Of a stretch of DNA of 64,000 bases, positions 12,590 to 22,831 are shown in pieces. Numbering within the stretch: the first letter of the stretch is position 1; the number at the start of each line of letters is the position of its first letter. A program made the position numbers and the translations under genes. The notes beneath the pieces are model-generated. The model had not been told where the DNA came from, made no database searches, and saw only the letters and a list, made by a program, of their open reading frames with translations. The DNA comes from Cinclus cinclus (lineage: Eukaryota; Chordata; Aves; Passeriformes; Cinclidae), in NCBI RefSeq assembly GCF_963662255.1, contig NC_085046.1:135637392-135701391 (forward strand), read 5' to 3'.

Positions 12590-13285
12590 TCAGGCAGGAC
12601 CTTTGACTTTGCTCCTCTTGATGGCAAAACCGTCTCCCAGCAGAATATGGATGATCTTTTCTCCTTTCTCAAATAATTCCATTGCCGTGTTCCCCCACAC
12701 AATGATGTCATCGATGTATTGCAGATGTTCTGGAGCTTCACCCTTTTCCAATGCAGCCTGGATCAGTCCATGGCAGATGGTGGGGCTGTGTTTCCACCCC
12801 TGGGACAGTCGGTTCCAGGTGTACTGCACGCCCCTCCAGGTGAAAGCAAACTGAGGCCTGCACTCTGCTGCCAGAGGAATGGAGAAAAATGCATTGGCAA
12901 TGTCAATGGTGGCGTACCACTTTGCTGCCTTGGACTCCAGCTCGTACTGGAGTTCCAGCATGTCCGGCACGGCAGCGCTCAGCGGTGGAGTCACTTCATT
13001 CAATGCACGATAGTCCACAGTCAATCTCCATTCTCCATCAGACTTGCACACAGGCCAGATGGGGCTGTTGAAGGGTGAGTGGGTTTTGCTGACCACCCCT
13101 TGGCCCTCCAGCTCACGGATCATCTTGTGGATGGGGATCACGGCATCTTGATTTGTCCTGTACTGCCTGTGGTGCACTGTGGAGGTGGCAATTGGCACTT
13201 GCTGCTCCTTCAACTTCAGGAGTCCCACTACAGATGGGTTCTCTGACAGTCCAAGCAAGGTGTTCAATTGCTTAATTTTCTGCCT
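12590..13285 (-). pseudogene. pol: pol: reverse transcriptase fingers and palm
   Basis: The frame is open from 13285 to a TGA at 12590-12592. It contains the retroviral RT core: an N-terminal stretch with YRTNQ and SPFNSPIWPV, the palm Asp in IDIANAFFS (codon at 12904), the AFTWRGVQYTWNRL stretch, and the catalytic YIDD box (codons 12718-12709). The motif usually seen as LPQG is LSQG here. The first Leu-Asn-Thr codons near 13267 start with TTG, so no independent start is implied; Pol would be made as a fusion with Pro. The frame differs from pro by +1, with a 14-nt overlap (13272-13285). The TGA removes the thumb and everything downstream. Confidence 0.93.
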
Positions 13286-13649
13286 CTACAGCAGCTATTC
13301 CAAAAGCCCACCTGAGTCCCTTTGGGTCTTTGTAATAGCCATTCCTCAGGAAGTCTATGCCTAGAATACACGGTGCCTCTGGGCCAGTCACAATTGGATG
13401 CTTCGGACACTCTTTCCCAGTCAGGCTCACCTCAGCCTCCAGCAAAGTCAATTCCTGTGATCCCCCTGTCACCCCAGCAATAGAAACAGGCTCTTCCCCA
13501 ACATGTTCTGATGGTATTAGGGTGACCTGTGAACCAGTATCAACTAATGCCCTATGTTTTTGTGGCTCTGATGTGCCAGGCCATCGGATCCACACCGTCC
13601 AAAAGACCCGGTTTTCCCGTGCCTCTCCCTGGCTAGAGGCAGGGCCCCT
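13272..13649 (-). pseudogene. pro: pro: retroviral aspartic protease
   Basis: This frame of about 125 codons follows the gag TAG in the same frame and ends with a TAA at 13272-13274. The active-site motif ALVDTGSQVTLIP is present, with the catalytic Asp codon at 13541. A flap-like GVTGGSQ follows, and the family's ILGIDF motif lies near the C-terminus. The length fits a retropepsin, which works as a homodimer to cut Gag and Gag-Pol polyproteins. There is no ATG at the start (a GTG lies at 13595), as expected if it is made by reading through gag. The first 20 or so residues after the stop, rich in Arg, Gly and Ser, are linker. I see no internal break. Confidence 0.92.
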
Positions 13650-13654
13650 CTAGC
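13632..13654 (-). promoter_or_regulatory. Perfect 8-bp hairpin enclosing the gag stop codon
   Basis: In the element's sense, the gag TAG (13652-13650) lies inside the 5' arm GCTAGAGG, which pairs perfectly with CCTCTAGC across a 7-nt loop. pro continues in the same frame after the stop. Known retroviral readthrough signals sit just after the stop, so a stem containing the stop is unusual. It may be chance. Confidence 0.4.
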
Positions 13655-14564
13655 ACTGGTTATTATTTCCTTCCTGGGCATACATGTTGGAGGTTCCCTC
13701 AAGGGGATCTGACAAATCATCCTCCCTTTTGTAATACCCTGCATCTTGGTTATGGGAAGTTGAGGCTACCTTCACTTTAGTGGAGCTCCTTTGGTCAGTG
13801 TTTCCCTCCCTGAGTTGACGCACCCGCGCTGCCAGGGCAGAAGTGGGTTTCCCATCCCACCTCCTCATGTCTTCCCCATGGTCACGCAGAAAGAACCACA
13901 GGTCAGCTCGTGGGGTGTATCCTCTCTCCCTAGCTGGGGGACGTTGGGCTCTAACTCTGGGATCTGTGACTCGCACTGGTGCTGCGTTGACCTTCCTCAT
14001 CTCCTCCCTCACCCCTCTTATCTCCTCCTTGAACTCCTCTCTGAGTTCCCTAATCACAGCAGAGACCTGAGCCTGCATTGGGCCATTCATTATACTCTCA
14101 AAATTTCTGAGCTTATTGGCAACAGAACCCACTGTCTCGTGGTTGGTGTCAGCATTAATGGCTGCAATGAATGTGGTGTATTGAGATGGCCCCAGGTGTG
14201 CCAGATTCCACAACATCTGCCCTGTGCACCTGACCTTGTCGGGGTCATTGTCATGTTGTCCACCCCTCCCAAAGAGTACTTCCAGTATTGCTACTTCTCT
14301 CAGCTGTTGGATCCCCTCCTCAGCGGTTTTCCAGCGCATTCTATGGTGGTGCTCCTGCATTCTCTCTCTATGGACAAACCTCTCTCTTACACTCATTAAA
14401 AGCCGCTCCCAGAGGGAAAGGGGTCCTGGTTCCCTTACGAATATGTGATCCACACCTGAGTCCTGGGTCAGGGGTCCCAAATTCCTTGCCTCAGTACCAT
14501 CCAGCTGCACACCTGTACCCATAAGGTCCCAGACCTTATGGGTAGTAACCACGTTGTAAAAGCC
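13650..14564 (-). pseudogene. gag: gag: capsid-like and C-terminal part
   Basis: The frame is open from 14564 to a TAG at 13650-13652, in the frame one base back from the N-terminal gag part. It carries a helical region resembling ERVL-class capsid: LDGTEARNLGPL, then a Trp-rich SLWERLLMSVRERF stretch and WKTAEEGIQQLRE, then MLWNLAHLGPSQY. Next comes a charged heptad-like segment (roughly codons 160-190 from the GTG at 14552; RELREEFKEEIRGVREEM) that should form a coiled coil. The tail is basic, with repeated Arg and a DHGEDMRRWDGKP motif. I see no CCHC zinc knuckle, so RNA binding would have to rely on the basic tail. The upstream boundary is a frame break, not a start codon. Confidence 0.85.
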
Positions 14565-15343
14565 TCACGGCCCCTTCGTACAACATCTTTACGCAGATTA
14601 CGGAGACTCTCGTATGACAGGGACTCTGTGACGATCTCAAACTCTGGCTCCCCTGCTGGTTGTGAGGGCCCTGCTTTCTGATCCTTATTATCCAGGTGCT
14701 TTGTTTTCACTTTAGACTTTCTAGTTTCCACAGGGGCAACTACTGCTGGCTGTGAGTGCCCTTGCAGTTCAGCCGGAGCCTGGAGAGATGTAACATCTGT
14801 GGGTTCCACTGCTGCACCATCAGGTTCTCCCTCTTTAAGGTAGAGGGAGAGTTTCTCAAGAGCTGGGGAAAGGTACTCCTTCAGCATTTGGCCCATCTCC
14901 TTCACTAGAAACCCCACCCACTCTGGATGGTTCCTTTCTGAGGTGAGCTCTGGGGTAGAATCAGGCTCAGGGGAGACATCCTTAACCTCTGGGGCAGAAT
15001 CCTTAGTCTCTGGGGCAGAATCCTTAGTCTCTGGGGCAGGGGCAGGGTAAGGGTCAGGCTCTGGGACAGAATCCTTAGTCTCTGGGGCAGGGGCAGAGTC
15101 AGGCTCTGGGGCAGAGTCCTTAGTCTCTGGGGCAGAGCCAGGCTCTGGGGCAGGGCCAGGCTCTGGGGCAGGATCCCTATTCCTTGGGGGACGTATCAGG
15201 GTTGTCATCCAAGTCAATCTCCCCTCATCTCGGAATGTTAAATAGAACAGGTTTACAAGGCCTATTAGCAATGTCAGCCACTGTATATTTAAATTTCTTA
15301 AAGTGGGGATCCAGAACTTTAGAGAAAAACCTAATAAAATCAT
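14468..15343 (-). pseudogene. gag: gag: N-terminal part with hydrophobic segment and Pro/Glu repeats
   Basis: A 291-codon frame begins with an ATG at 15343, immediately after a TGA three bases upstream. Residues about 16-36 (LRNLNIQWLTLLIGLVNLF and on) are hydrophobic enough for a membrane or membrane-anchor segment. Residues about 58-134 are a low-complexity stretch of Pro, Glu, Ala, Asp and Ser with repeated APETKDS units, encoded by tandem 21-bp DNA repeats. A conserved-looking domain follows (HPEWVGFLVKEMGQMLKEYL), then a basic Lys/Arg part. The last residues from about 265 on belong to the wrong frame: the meaningful reading moves into the neighbouring gag frame somewhere in the 97-nt overlap 14468-14564. 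The hydrophobic start could alternatively be a fortuitous frame at the truncation point. Confidence 0.78.
14942..15172 (-). repeat. Tandem repeat encoding the Pro/Glu-rich part of gag
   Basis: Irregular copies of a unit close to TCTGGGGCAGAATCCTTAGTC (21 bp on the plus strand), mixed with shorter TCTGGGGCAGGG units, cover about 230 bp. The unit keeps the reading frame and gives the APETKDS motif. Unit number probably varies between family members by slippage. Confidence 0.8.
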
Positions 15344-16949
15344 ATCTCAAATGTCATCTTCCCTTAAAAAGGCAAAGAACTCATTGCAAAATTATATCCC
15401 AAGACATATTTACTTTTATTGTTATTGCTGTCATTATTACTAATAGTAAAGAATAGCAATGCCAATATATTTATGTTCACAGCTCTCATTACAAAACATT
15501 TGGAAGCTTAAATGTTTTTGCTCTTTGACTCAAAAACCGTCAGGAAAATTTTACTTAATCTACTCCAAAAGTCTATTTCTTGTATTTCAAAATTAAATAA
15601 TAACTTACGGTATCATTCCACTCTGAAAAACATTGTTTCAAAAACTAATATTTTAGAGCTTGCTAGTTTCTCTTCTATGTTAGATATAGTAATGTCTTAA
15701 AAATACTATTTGGCTTCTACCTTGTCGATTTCTATTTCAGTTTATAAAAATCCACAATGTTAGCATCATTACATGCATACTCTAATAACTGAGCTGCTCT
15801 AGATGGTTTCATCAGCAACTGAGAGCAGGTAGTTGTTGACAAAACTGCAGGAATGCTGACAGTAATGGTTTCCAGAGTGGTCCTGTGAAGGATGTGAAGA
15901 CAAGTCAGTTACTATGAAGTTATTTTTAACAACTGTATATGCAAGCAACTTTTCTGGGAGGAGAAAAAAAAAACAGATTAAATAATCATCCCTAGGGGGG
16001 AAAAATACATTAAAATATGCTTTATGTTTTCAAATCTAAACTTTATATGGAAACGATGCATTATGATATATATTATAAGAAGCCTGGATACTGTAAAAGA
16101 ATGCTAGCAAGCTATTGAGTAATTCTTGTTTAAAAAATAATTCTCCATAATACAAAACATCTTTAAAAGCACCAAAATATTTTCTATGCAGGTTATTTTT
16201 GTTTTTCTTTTTTTCTTCACAGGGAAAATTATAGTTTGAAATGCAGCAGGGAACTACTGTTGCATACTTATAATTGCCTTGAGGTTATATTCCTTTTTAA
16301 TACATTCTGAAAAGTCAGAATGTTGATCTGTGCTTCAATAAACCAATCCCATCCAAATGTGTCTTGTCAAGGGAGCAAAGAGGCTTCTTTTTCGTTTTTC
16401 AGTCTTCAGATAAACAGAATCTTCAAACTGTAGGTTTCTTCATTAATAAAGGCTGACAGATCAGAAACCTTAAGAAGACTAACACCTATTTGAAAAGTAC
16501 AACAAATAACATTCCAAAGAACAGCTAGAATTATGATAATTGATGAATGTCATTTCCCTCACCAGTTTAAATGTACCAACAAGGAAATCTGGTTCACAAA
16601 ACACCAGTGATTTCTGTACACTGAAAACTATAGTCAGAATAGATCTCTTTTACCAATATTAATAATAACTACTCGTGACTATCTCATGCCATATTTCCAA
16701 AGAGAGCTACTTTTTAGAGGAATAGCCCACACCATTCCTGTGCATGATTGAAGGTAGCTGGATGCTGCTTGCGTGCATTGAGGAGTGCTAAGCAGAAGCA
16801 CAATGTCTGGCAAGAGAATAGCAGATGGCAAATGCAGTCATTCAAAGGGTTCATGCAGAATCCCCCCATGCTGCTAGAGCTAACTTGATAAGAAGATAAT
16901 TATGTGTCCTGATTTTGGCATCTGTTTTCCTCAGCTTTTTCTTTTAGGT
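15344..16949. other. Right flank of the provirus, no gene and no 5' LTR
   Basis: AT-rich unique DNA follows gag directly. I searched by eye for the LTR end TGTCTTGGTTTG and for the GC-rich LTR core and saw neither. No tRNA-complementary primer site is recognisable just upstream of gag. No coding region was seen. Confidence 0.55.
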
Positions 16950-17460
16950 CACTCTAATCCAGGTCACAGCATGACCGGGTGTGGGCAAAGCCTCAGGCAT
17001 TAGAAGAAGCATTTAGTATTTGTTTAGCAAAGCTTTAGAAACTGGATGACGCTTGTCAGTAGCCTGGCTGCAGTAGGTGGAGGGTTTTGTCTTCCACACT
17101 CTATGTCCTGCTGGGTCCCGGCCATGATTCCAGGTGCACGGAACTGAGATGCAGCTTCTACATGTTGCAGTCTGATCACACCCGGCCATGGGACTGTCCT
17201 GTCTGATCCTGGTCCTCACTCTCACACTGCCATCCTGGCCGGGTTTCAGCCCATCCCCTCAGCTGCCCGGTTGTCCCAGGTTTATGTCTCACCCCAATTC
17301 CTCCCTCACTGGACCTGATCAGGACCTCAGCACTGGCCTCAGCCTGCCTTGTCCCCAGGCAAGTGCCTTATGGCTTGGCTGGGGCTGCCTTAGGAAGCCT
17401 CCCCAGCAACCTGCAACAGCTCTGATCATTAGTTTGGCTTCCCAAGTATCAATTTAGGTA
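16950..17460. other. GC-rich island of unknown origin
   Basis: About 500 bp with many CCTG, CAGG and GGCC words stands out from AT-rich flanks, most strongly at 17040-17440. Both strands have frames of only 70-90 codons, with no domain. The sequence lacks the CR1 3' tail and LTR ends. It could be the 5' part of a retroelement, a decayed LTR or a retrocopy. I cannot place it. Confidence 0.35.
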
Positions 17461-20400
17461 TATCTGTTGGGTCAGAAATTAAGAACATGGTGTAAAAAAT
17501 CATGCGATCTACTTCTGAAAATCTAATTTATTATAATGTGTTGGTTTTGTGTGAATAACTATGTTGGGAAGGATTATGTGGAATTATATAAACATGAAGT
17601 ACAAGAAAAATGCAGACAAAAATTTATGAATGTTTTGATTTTATTATTTATGCCTGAGAAAACCTAAAAATAAAATTAAAAATTCAGCCTTTACTGTTGT
17701 CCTGTGTTATTTTTTGAGGACAGACAAGAGACATAATATAGCACTGTTTCAAGACAGACATTCAGAGTGAAACAAAATAATAGAAATAGAAAGACAATTA
17801 TTTATGAACAGCAAAAAACCAGCAGGCTCTCTATAAGCACCAGACAAGTGAGTGCTAAGTTACAACTGTGTAAGAAGCCAGTTTTCAGAAAGCAGTGATT
17901 CTACAATGCTTATTTTTGTCATGTTTTTTTCATTTTTTATGCAGGTTTCTAAAAAATAATAGCCTAGAGGAATATACTGTACATTTTGCTGATCATCTAG
18001 TAAAGGTTGGGCTTATTCTGATGGGGTTTTCTTCACTGTTGTATTGGCTGTCCTGAAATATAGACAATTTTAAATTTAAAAATCCAGACTAGTATTTCCA
18101 AGAGGTAGTGGGAAACATGGAACAGAAACTCAGACCAAACTGATTATTTCTTCTGCCCAAAGATAGTGTCATGTTACAGCTGTGTGTTATATCTGGCTTT
18201 TATGAAAAGTATGAGGTGGAAAAAAATTACCACATCATACAATGCTGAAACATAGGACATACATGTATGGAACTATCATACACATGAAGTAGTGGAACTA
18301 TCATACACATGGAAGTATCATACACATGAAAATATTTTTATACTTTTTCAAAGCTTTTTTTTTTCCTCAAAAAAAATTAGCTTATTTTCTGACTCTTCAA
18401 CATAAAAACCACAAACTCCACAAATCAAGAGGCCAACCCAAAGAAGGACATGTGCAATGTGACATTAAAGTTACATAGCTAAAGCCTATGAATCCCATAT
18501 TACATCTGAGAACCTCCTGGGTGATAATGTGTCTTTGCTCATCATATAATTTAAATAACATATGACATCTTCACACTTTGCCAAAGATACCCATCCTCTC
18601 ATTTCTCATTGAAGCACATGCACATCTTTGGAGGTGCCTTACAGGCCTGATTATTTCCTGCATAGAAAGAAATCAAGGGTTCTTTTGGATATGTTTTTAT
18701 GCCTCATTTAATTCAGTGCTAAATATGTGTAGATTCTTAATCATGGTGAAAATAATGCACCAGACCTGGGAGAGGAAAGGATTCTACCTTGCACTGTACA
18801 GCAGAGAAATATTTAACTGAAATATTTTTGGGTTCATGACTAAGACTTGTTTTGGTGGCCAAATACTGGTTCTACCAAATGTTAGAATTATTTGGAAAGG
18901 AGTAAATGAGAAATAAAATTATTTCAAAATAAATATGGCAAAAAACCCCTTGAGAAAATAATTTTAATTGCTATTATGTAAACAAAAAATGTTAATATAT
19001 TCATGATTGTTAGGTTAAATGTACTATACACAAAAGTGTGTCAGGGTAGACAATGCATTAATAGTTAAAAAGAATAGCAATAGTGTTAGCAGGAACCCTT
19101 TTGATTTGAAAATACAGCTTATAGGCTACCGTTCTTGCTATTGTTGTCATTATGGCATACAATTCCAGGCAGCTCAGGAGTTAATTATAAGTATCATCAG
19201 GAGAAAGGTTGTTGACACATTTGAAGAAGACACATTTGTCTCAACCCTATTAAAGATGATTTACTGAGCTTTTTGTAGATCTGTAAAGCAGTCTGTGGTC
19301 AAATCTGTTCTGCCTCCTGAAATTTTATTGTACCAGCCTTGTTATGGTTAAATAGCCTGATGCTGATTATTGATTATGACATAAAGGACATTCTAAATTT
19401 GGGATTTAATTTATAAGGTACTATAAGGTTGTTTATGGTGTTAATGGCTAATGATGACACTGCACTGTTTAAATGAAGAAACAGTACTCGCACTGAATTT
19501 ATGTTAAATATATCTATGAGATTATGTTTTCATTCAGTAACTCAGTACAGTTGTTGTTTGAACTATATTTTGACTACAATTTTTTGTACAATTCTTTGCA
19601 TGCTACAGCTTCATTTTCAGTGTTCAGTATTGGTCATGCGTTTACCAAAACCTGGAATTTTCTTGGAAGCTTTAAAGACCACTTGATCTTTTGATAACTT
19701 AATATTTTTCAGGACAGAGATTAGCATTGCTTTTGCTTGAGGTTTCATGACCTTTTCAAAGATCTTTCTTTCTCTTTGCCTGCCTTTCTAGTATTTCATG
19801 TGAACCAAATACAACCAAATATGAGCAAATACTTGAAACTAGTTATAAGCCATAATTCACTAGCTGGGTGAATATTTCCATTGACAATGTATACATGAGA
19901 CTTCTTTCAGAGTCGTGCCTAGACTTTTAAAAACTATGGGGAGTTTTTTAAACCAGTGAAAAATTAATCCAGGTAAAAGAAATCCTTCAGGCTAAGTGAA
20001 GGAGCCATGCCACTATTAGCTTTTGTTTCTGTGCTTCTGCTATTCTCCATGAGACACACTGAAGTAACTAGATTCTGAACTTTCACTGTTTCAAAATTTT
20101 CTCAGTTTTGTCAGTTGATTTTGTCTCTAGAAGCAATAATTGTTTTCTTTTTTTAATTTTTTTTTAGGTCATAAGGAAGATAGACAAGTATTTTATCTGT
20201 GGATTCCATTCATACTGTAAGTTTAGGGGTGTAGGGGGCTTGTTTTTTCTGGTTCTTATTCTTTTTCTATCTTGTTATCTCCTCACCTGTACCTTCTGCA
20301 CATACAAAACACAGTAAAGAATGTGTTGCTGATTCTTTTCCTGCTTTTTAATGTCTGCTTTTCTGCTTACTGAGTAGTTTTGACTGTCTTCCAAGAACTG

Positions 20401-22514
20401 CAGCAAGAACCAAAGGATAACCATTCCAGAAATGTAGAAAAATCCTCAAAAAAATATTTAAGGAATGCATTTTGATGTTGAATTATGCAGAAGACTCAAA
20501 AGTACTTTCTAGATTAGTTTGTAGTTAATCTGCTGTCCATAAAATCTGGTTAAGGCCAAAAGATTATATATGTTATGATAACCAGACTTTTTCAAATTAT
20601 AAAGAAAACCTCCAGGAAATATTAGTGTGTGCCTTTTTTAAAAAAAAAAAAAATAAGTTTCAGTTTTAAATACCTTGGAAAACACTTTTACTTGGACTTC
20701 AAAATCTTGCTTTCATTTGATGCTTATCAAAGTTACAACATTCGTAAGACTAATGTGCTGACCTCTGAGATCTCACATCATAAGATTTTAATGGCAGCTT
20801 GGCATATAAATCCTACTGCCAAACATTGTAAATCATAGTTATATCCTAATCAGCTATGGTAAAGGACAGTTCTTGTCCATGGTTAATTCAGATTTCTTCT
20901 TCTAATATTTTCAAACTGAGACTCATTATGTCACAATTGAGTGTTATGCCAAATATGTTTCAGGAAAAAACACTTTGGTAAAGTAACTCAATTAAGCAAT
21001 GAGCTCTGTGAATGAAAAAAAAATAAATAGAAGAAATGGAAAGGAAGGCAAGCAGACCCCACCATGGAATATTCAGTATGTCCCTTTTCCAGTATGACAG
21101 AGGAAGAAAAGTACACAGGGAACAGTCTTTCCCTTATGATGATAAGAAATGTTCTGTCCTTGATGGCACAGGGCATTTATCAGATCATTTTTACAGAAAG
21201 CAAAAGCATATGGCACTGAGAGAAAGACAAACTTCTGTCAAAGTAACCTAATTTTCAGTCTTACCCTATTGTTCAATACAGGCTTCAGACTAGTGTTTGT
21301 GCTACTGCTGCTAAATCTCTTAGACCTGTTTCAGCCAAACAGTTTAACAATTTTATTTTATTTGGTATTGCCAATTCACCGTGTGACACTCATTTCCACC
21401 TCTTTACTCTCTTGGTATTTTATCTTCCCAAACTCAAGAGTCAAAGTACACCTTGTGATACGGTTTCAAAAGAATTTCCCAGGCATGTAAGTGTCCCACT
21501 ATGTCTACAAGTTTTTGATCTCTCCAATTTTGTCCTCTCTCTGGTACTCTACTTTATATTTCCTCTCAAGTCTTCAAGTTCTAGAAAAATTTCCTGTTCC
21601 TGAGAGACTTGAGCTCATTAGAACACTTAGTGATGGGTTGAAAAACAGAGTTAGTGAGAGCAAGTGGAAGTGTCAGCAAGTTCAAGGTCAAGAGAACATA
21701 TATTTTGAAGCATAGTCTGCTTCATCTCCCTACTCTAAGTTGAGATTGAAATTTCAATATTCCATTCTGCGTTATGGAAAACCAAAGCCAGTGAAATTAT
21801 GAGAGAAATTTTAAGTATTTCTGTAGATCCTTATATAAATACACACTTGTTTTTCTATCCAATTTTTAACATTCTTGATACTCTTTCTAATGGCTCATTT
21901 TTTCTTCTGAGATAATCAGTGATTTTCAATTGCATTCTGTCTAGTCCCTCCTTCCAGATCATTATTCTGTGAAGCACAATAGCTGTGCAATATGGCCTTC
22001 ATTAACCATAAAATTCTTCATTGTTATTTCTCTTTCTCAGTGTCTGTTTCTTTACCAAACCAAATAAACAATAATTTCCAGTATTCAGAGTGGCTTTTTT
22101 TCTGCATATCTTCCAGTGTTATCACAAACATTATTGAAATTTAAACATATTAACTATAAGCTCCTTTTTTAAAACTTGGGAAAAGAAAAATGGATTAAAA
22201 AATATATATATTTTGTTTTACTAGAGCCAGAACATACAAAATGATGTGCAGGTCATCGAGTTTTCATGAGTTCCTGACACCTCAAATTTGGTTTTCAATT
22301 TTAGTAAGATCAAGTACCATAATTGCTTATCTTATGTCAATTTTTTTTCTCAAGAGTTCTGGGCTGTCTTCTGAGTATGACTTGTTGATTATTTTGTAGC
22401 TACACGCTATTCATGTGAACTACTTGTGATCTCCCTTTTGGAACTTTTATTCCAACTCTTTATAGCACCTACAGAAAAATTTTCATTCATACTTATGCTT
22501 ATTTTTTTATTTTA
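17461..22514. other. AT-rich unique DNA, no gene seen
   Basis: Apart from a short tandem repeat at 18267-18330 and poly-A/poly-T runs (for example near 20638-20653), nothing was recognised. Short frames such as 18578-18820 and 19019-19267 have no domain and no splice-site context. Confidence 0.55.
18267..18330. repeat. Short tandem repeat, TGGAACTATCATACACA unit
   Basis: Three imperfect units share the core ATCATACACATG; the spacing between them differs (about 26 and 17 bp). It is a small local duplication. Confidence 0.75.
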
Positions 22515-22547
22515 TTAAATTAAATTAAATTAAATTAAATTAAATTA
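22515..22547. repeat. (TTAAA)n pentanucleotide microsatellite
   Basis: Six perfect TTAAA units, plus a partial one, lie in AT-rich DNA. The same motif in the opposite orientation occurs at 62615-62648. Confidence 0.95.
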
Positions 22548-22831
22548 TATTAAAAGTAGTTTCTTAGCAAAAACAAATAAATACATTATAACATAGTTAT
22601 ATAAAAGTATCATATGAACACTTGAGAGGACATCTCAAGTATTTTCTTAAGGATCATTGAGTCCAAGTCCCTGTTCCTAACAGTATAATGATAATTTTCA
22701 GAATAAATAGTATATATTGATGTAGTATTGGAATTAAGTTGTGGTAGTTTGGTTAGCAAGAAATATTAATGCTATGAAGTGATCTGGGTGTAGAAGTCAA
22801 CTGTTAACACTTATGAAAATCTGAATGGTCA

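Larger units (their letters stand above)
9661..15343 (-). mobile_element. Env-less ERVL-like endogenous retrovirus, defective, 5' LTR missing
   Basis: Read from right to left this is a retroviral genome: gag, aspartic protease, reverse transcriptase, RNase H, integrase, purine-rich tract, 3' LTR. Only about 105 bp separates the pol stop (10469) from the LTR (10363), so there is no room for env. An env-less layout and an RNase H followed by a D,D-35-E integrase fit the ERVL class. The related solo LTR in this window has a 5-bp target duplication, as expected for ERVL. No copy of the LTR follows the gag end to the right, so the element is 5'-truncated or has lost that LTR. Gag is in two frames, gag and pro are separated by one TAG, pro and RT differ in frame, and pol has two in-frame TGA codons. 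The element is clearly more GC-rich than its flanks. Confidence 0.93.

Noticed and set aside
13791..14399. 202-codon plus-strand frame
   Set aside because: Antisense shadow of gag; no domain and the opposite strand is clearly coding-derived. The same holds for the other plus-strand frames between 10578 and 14524.
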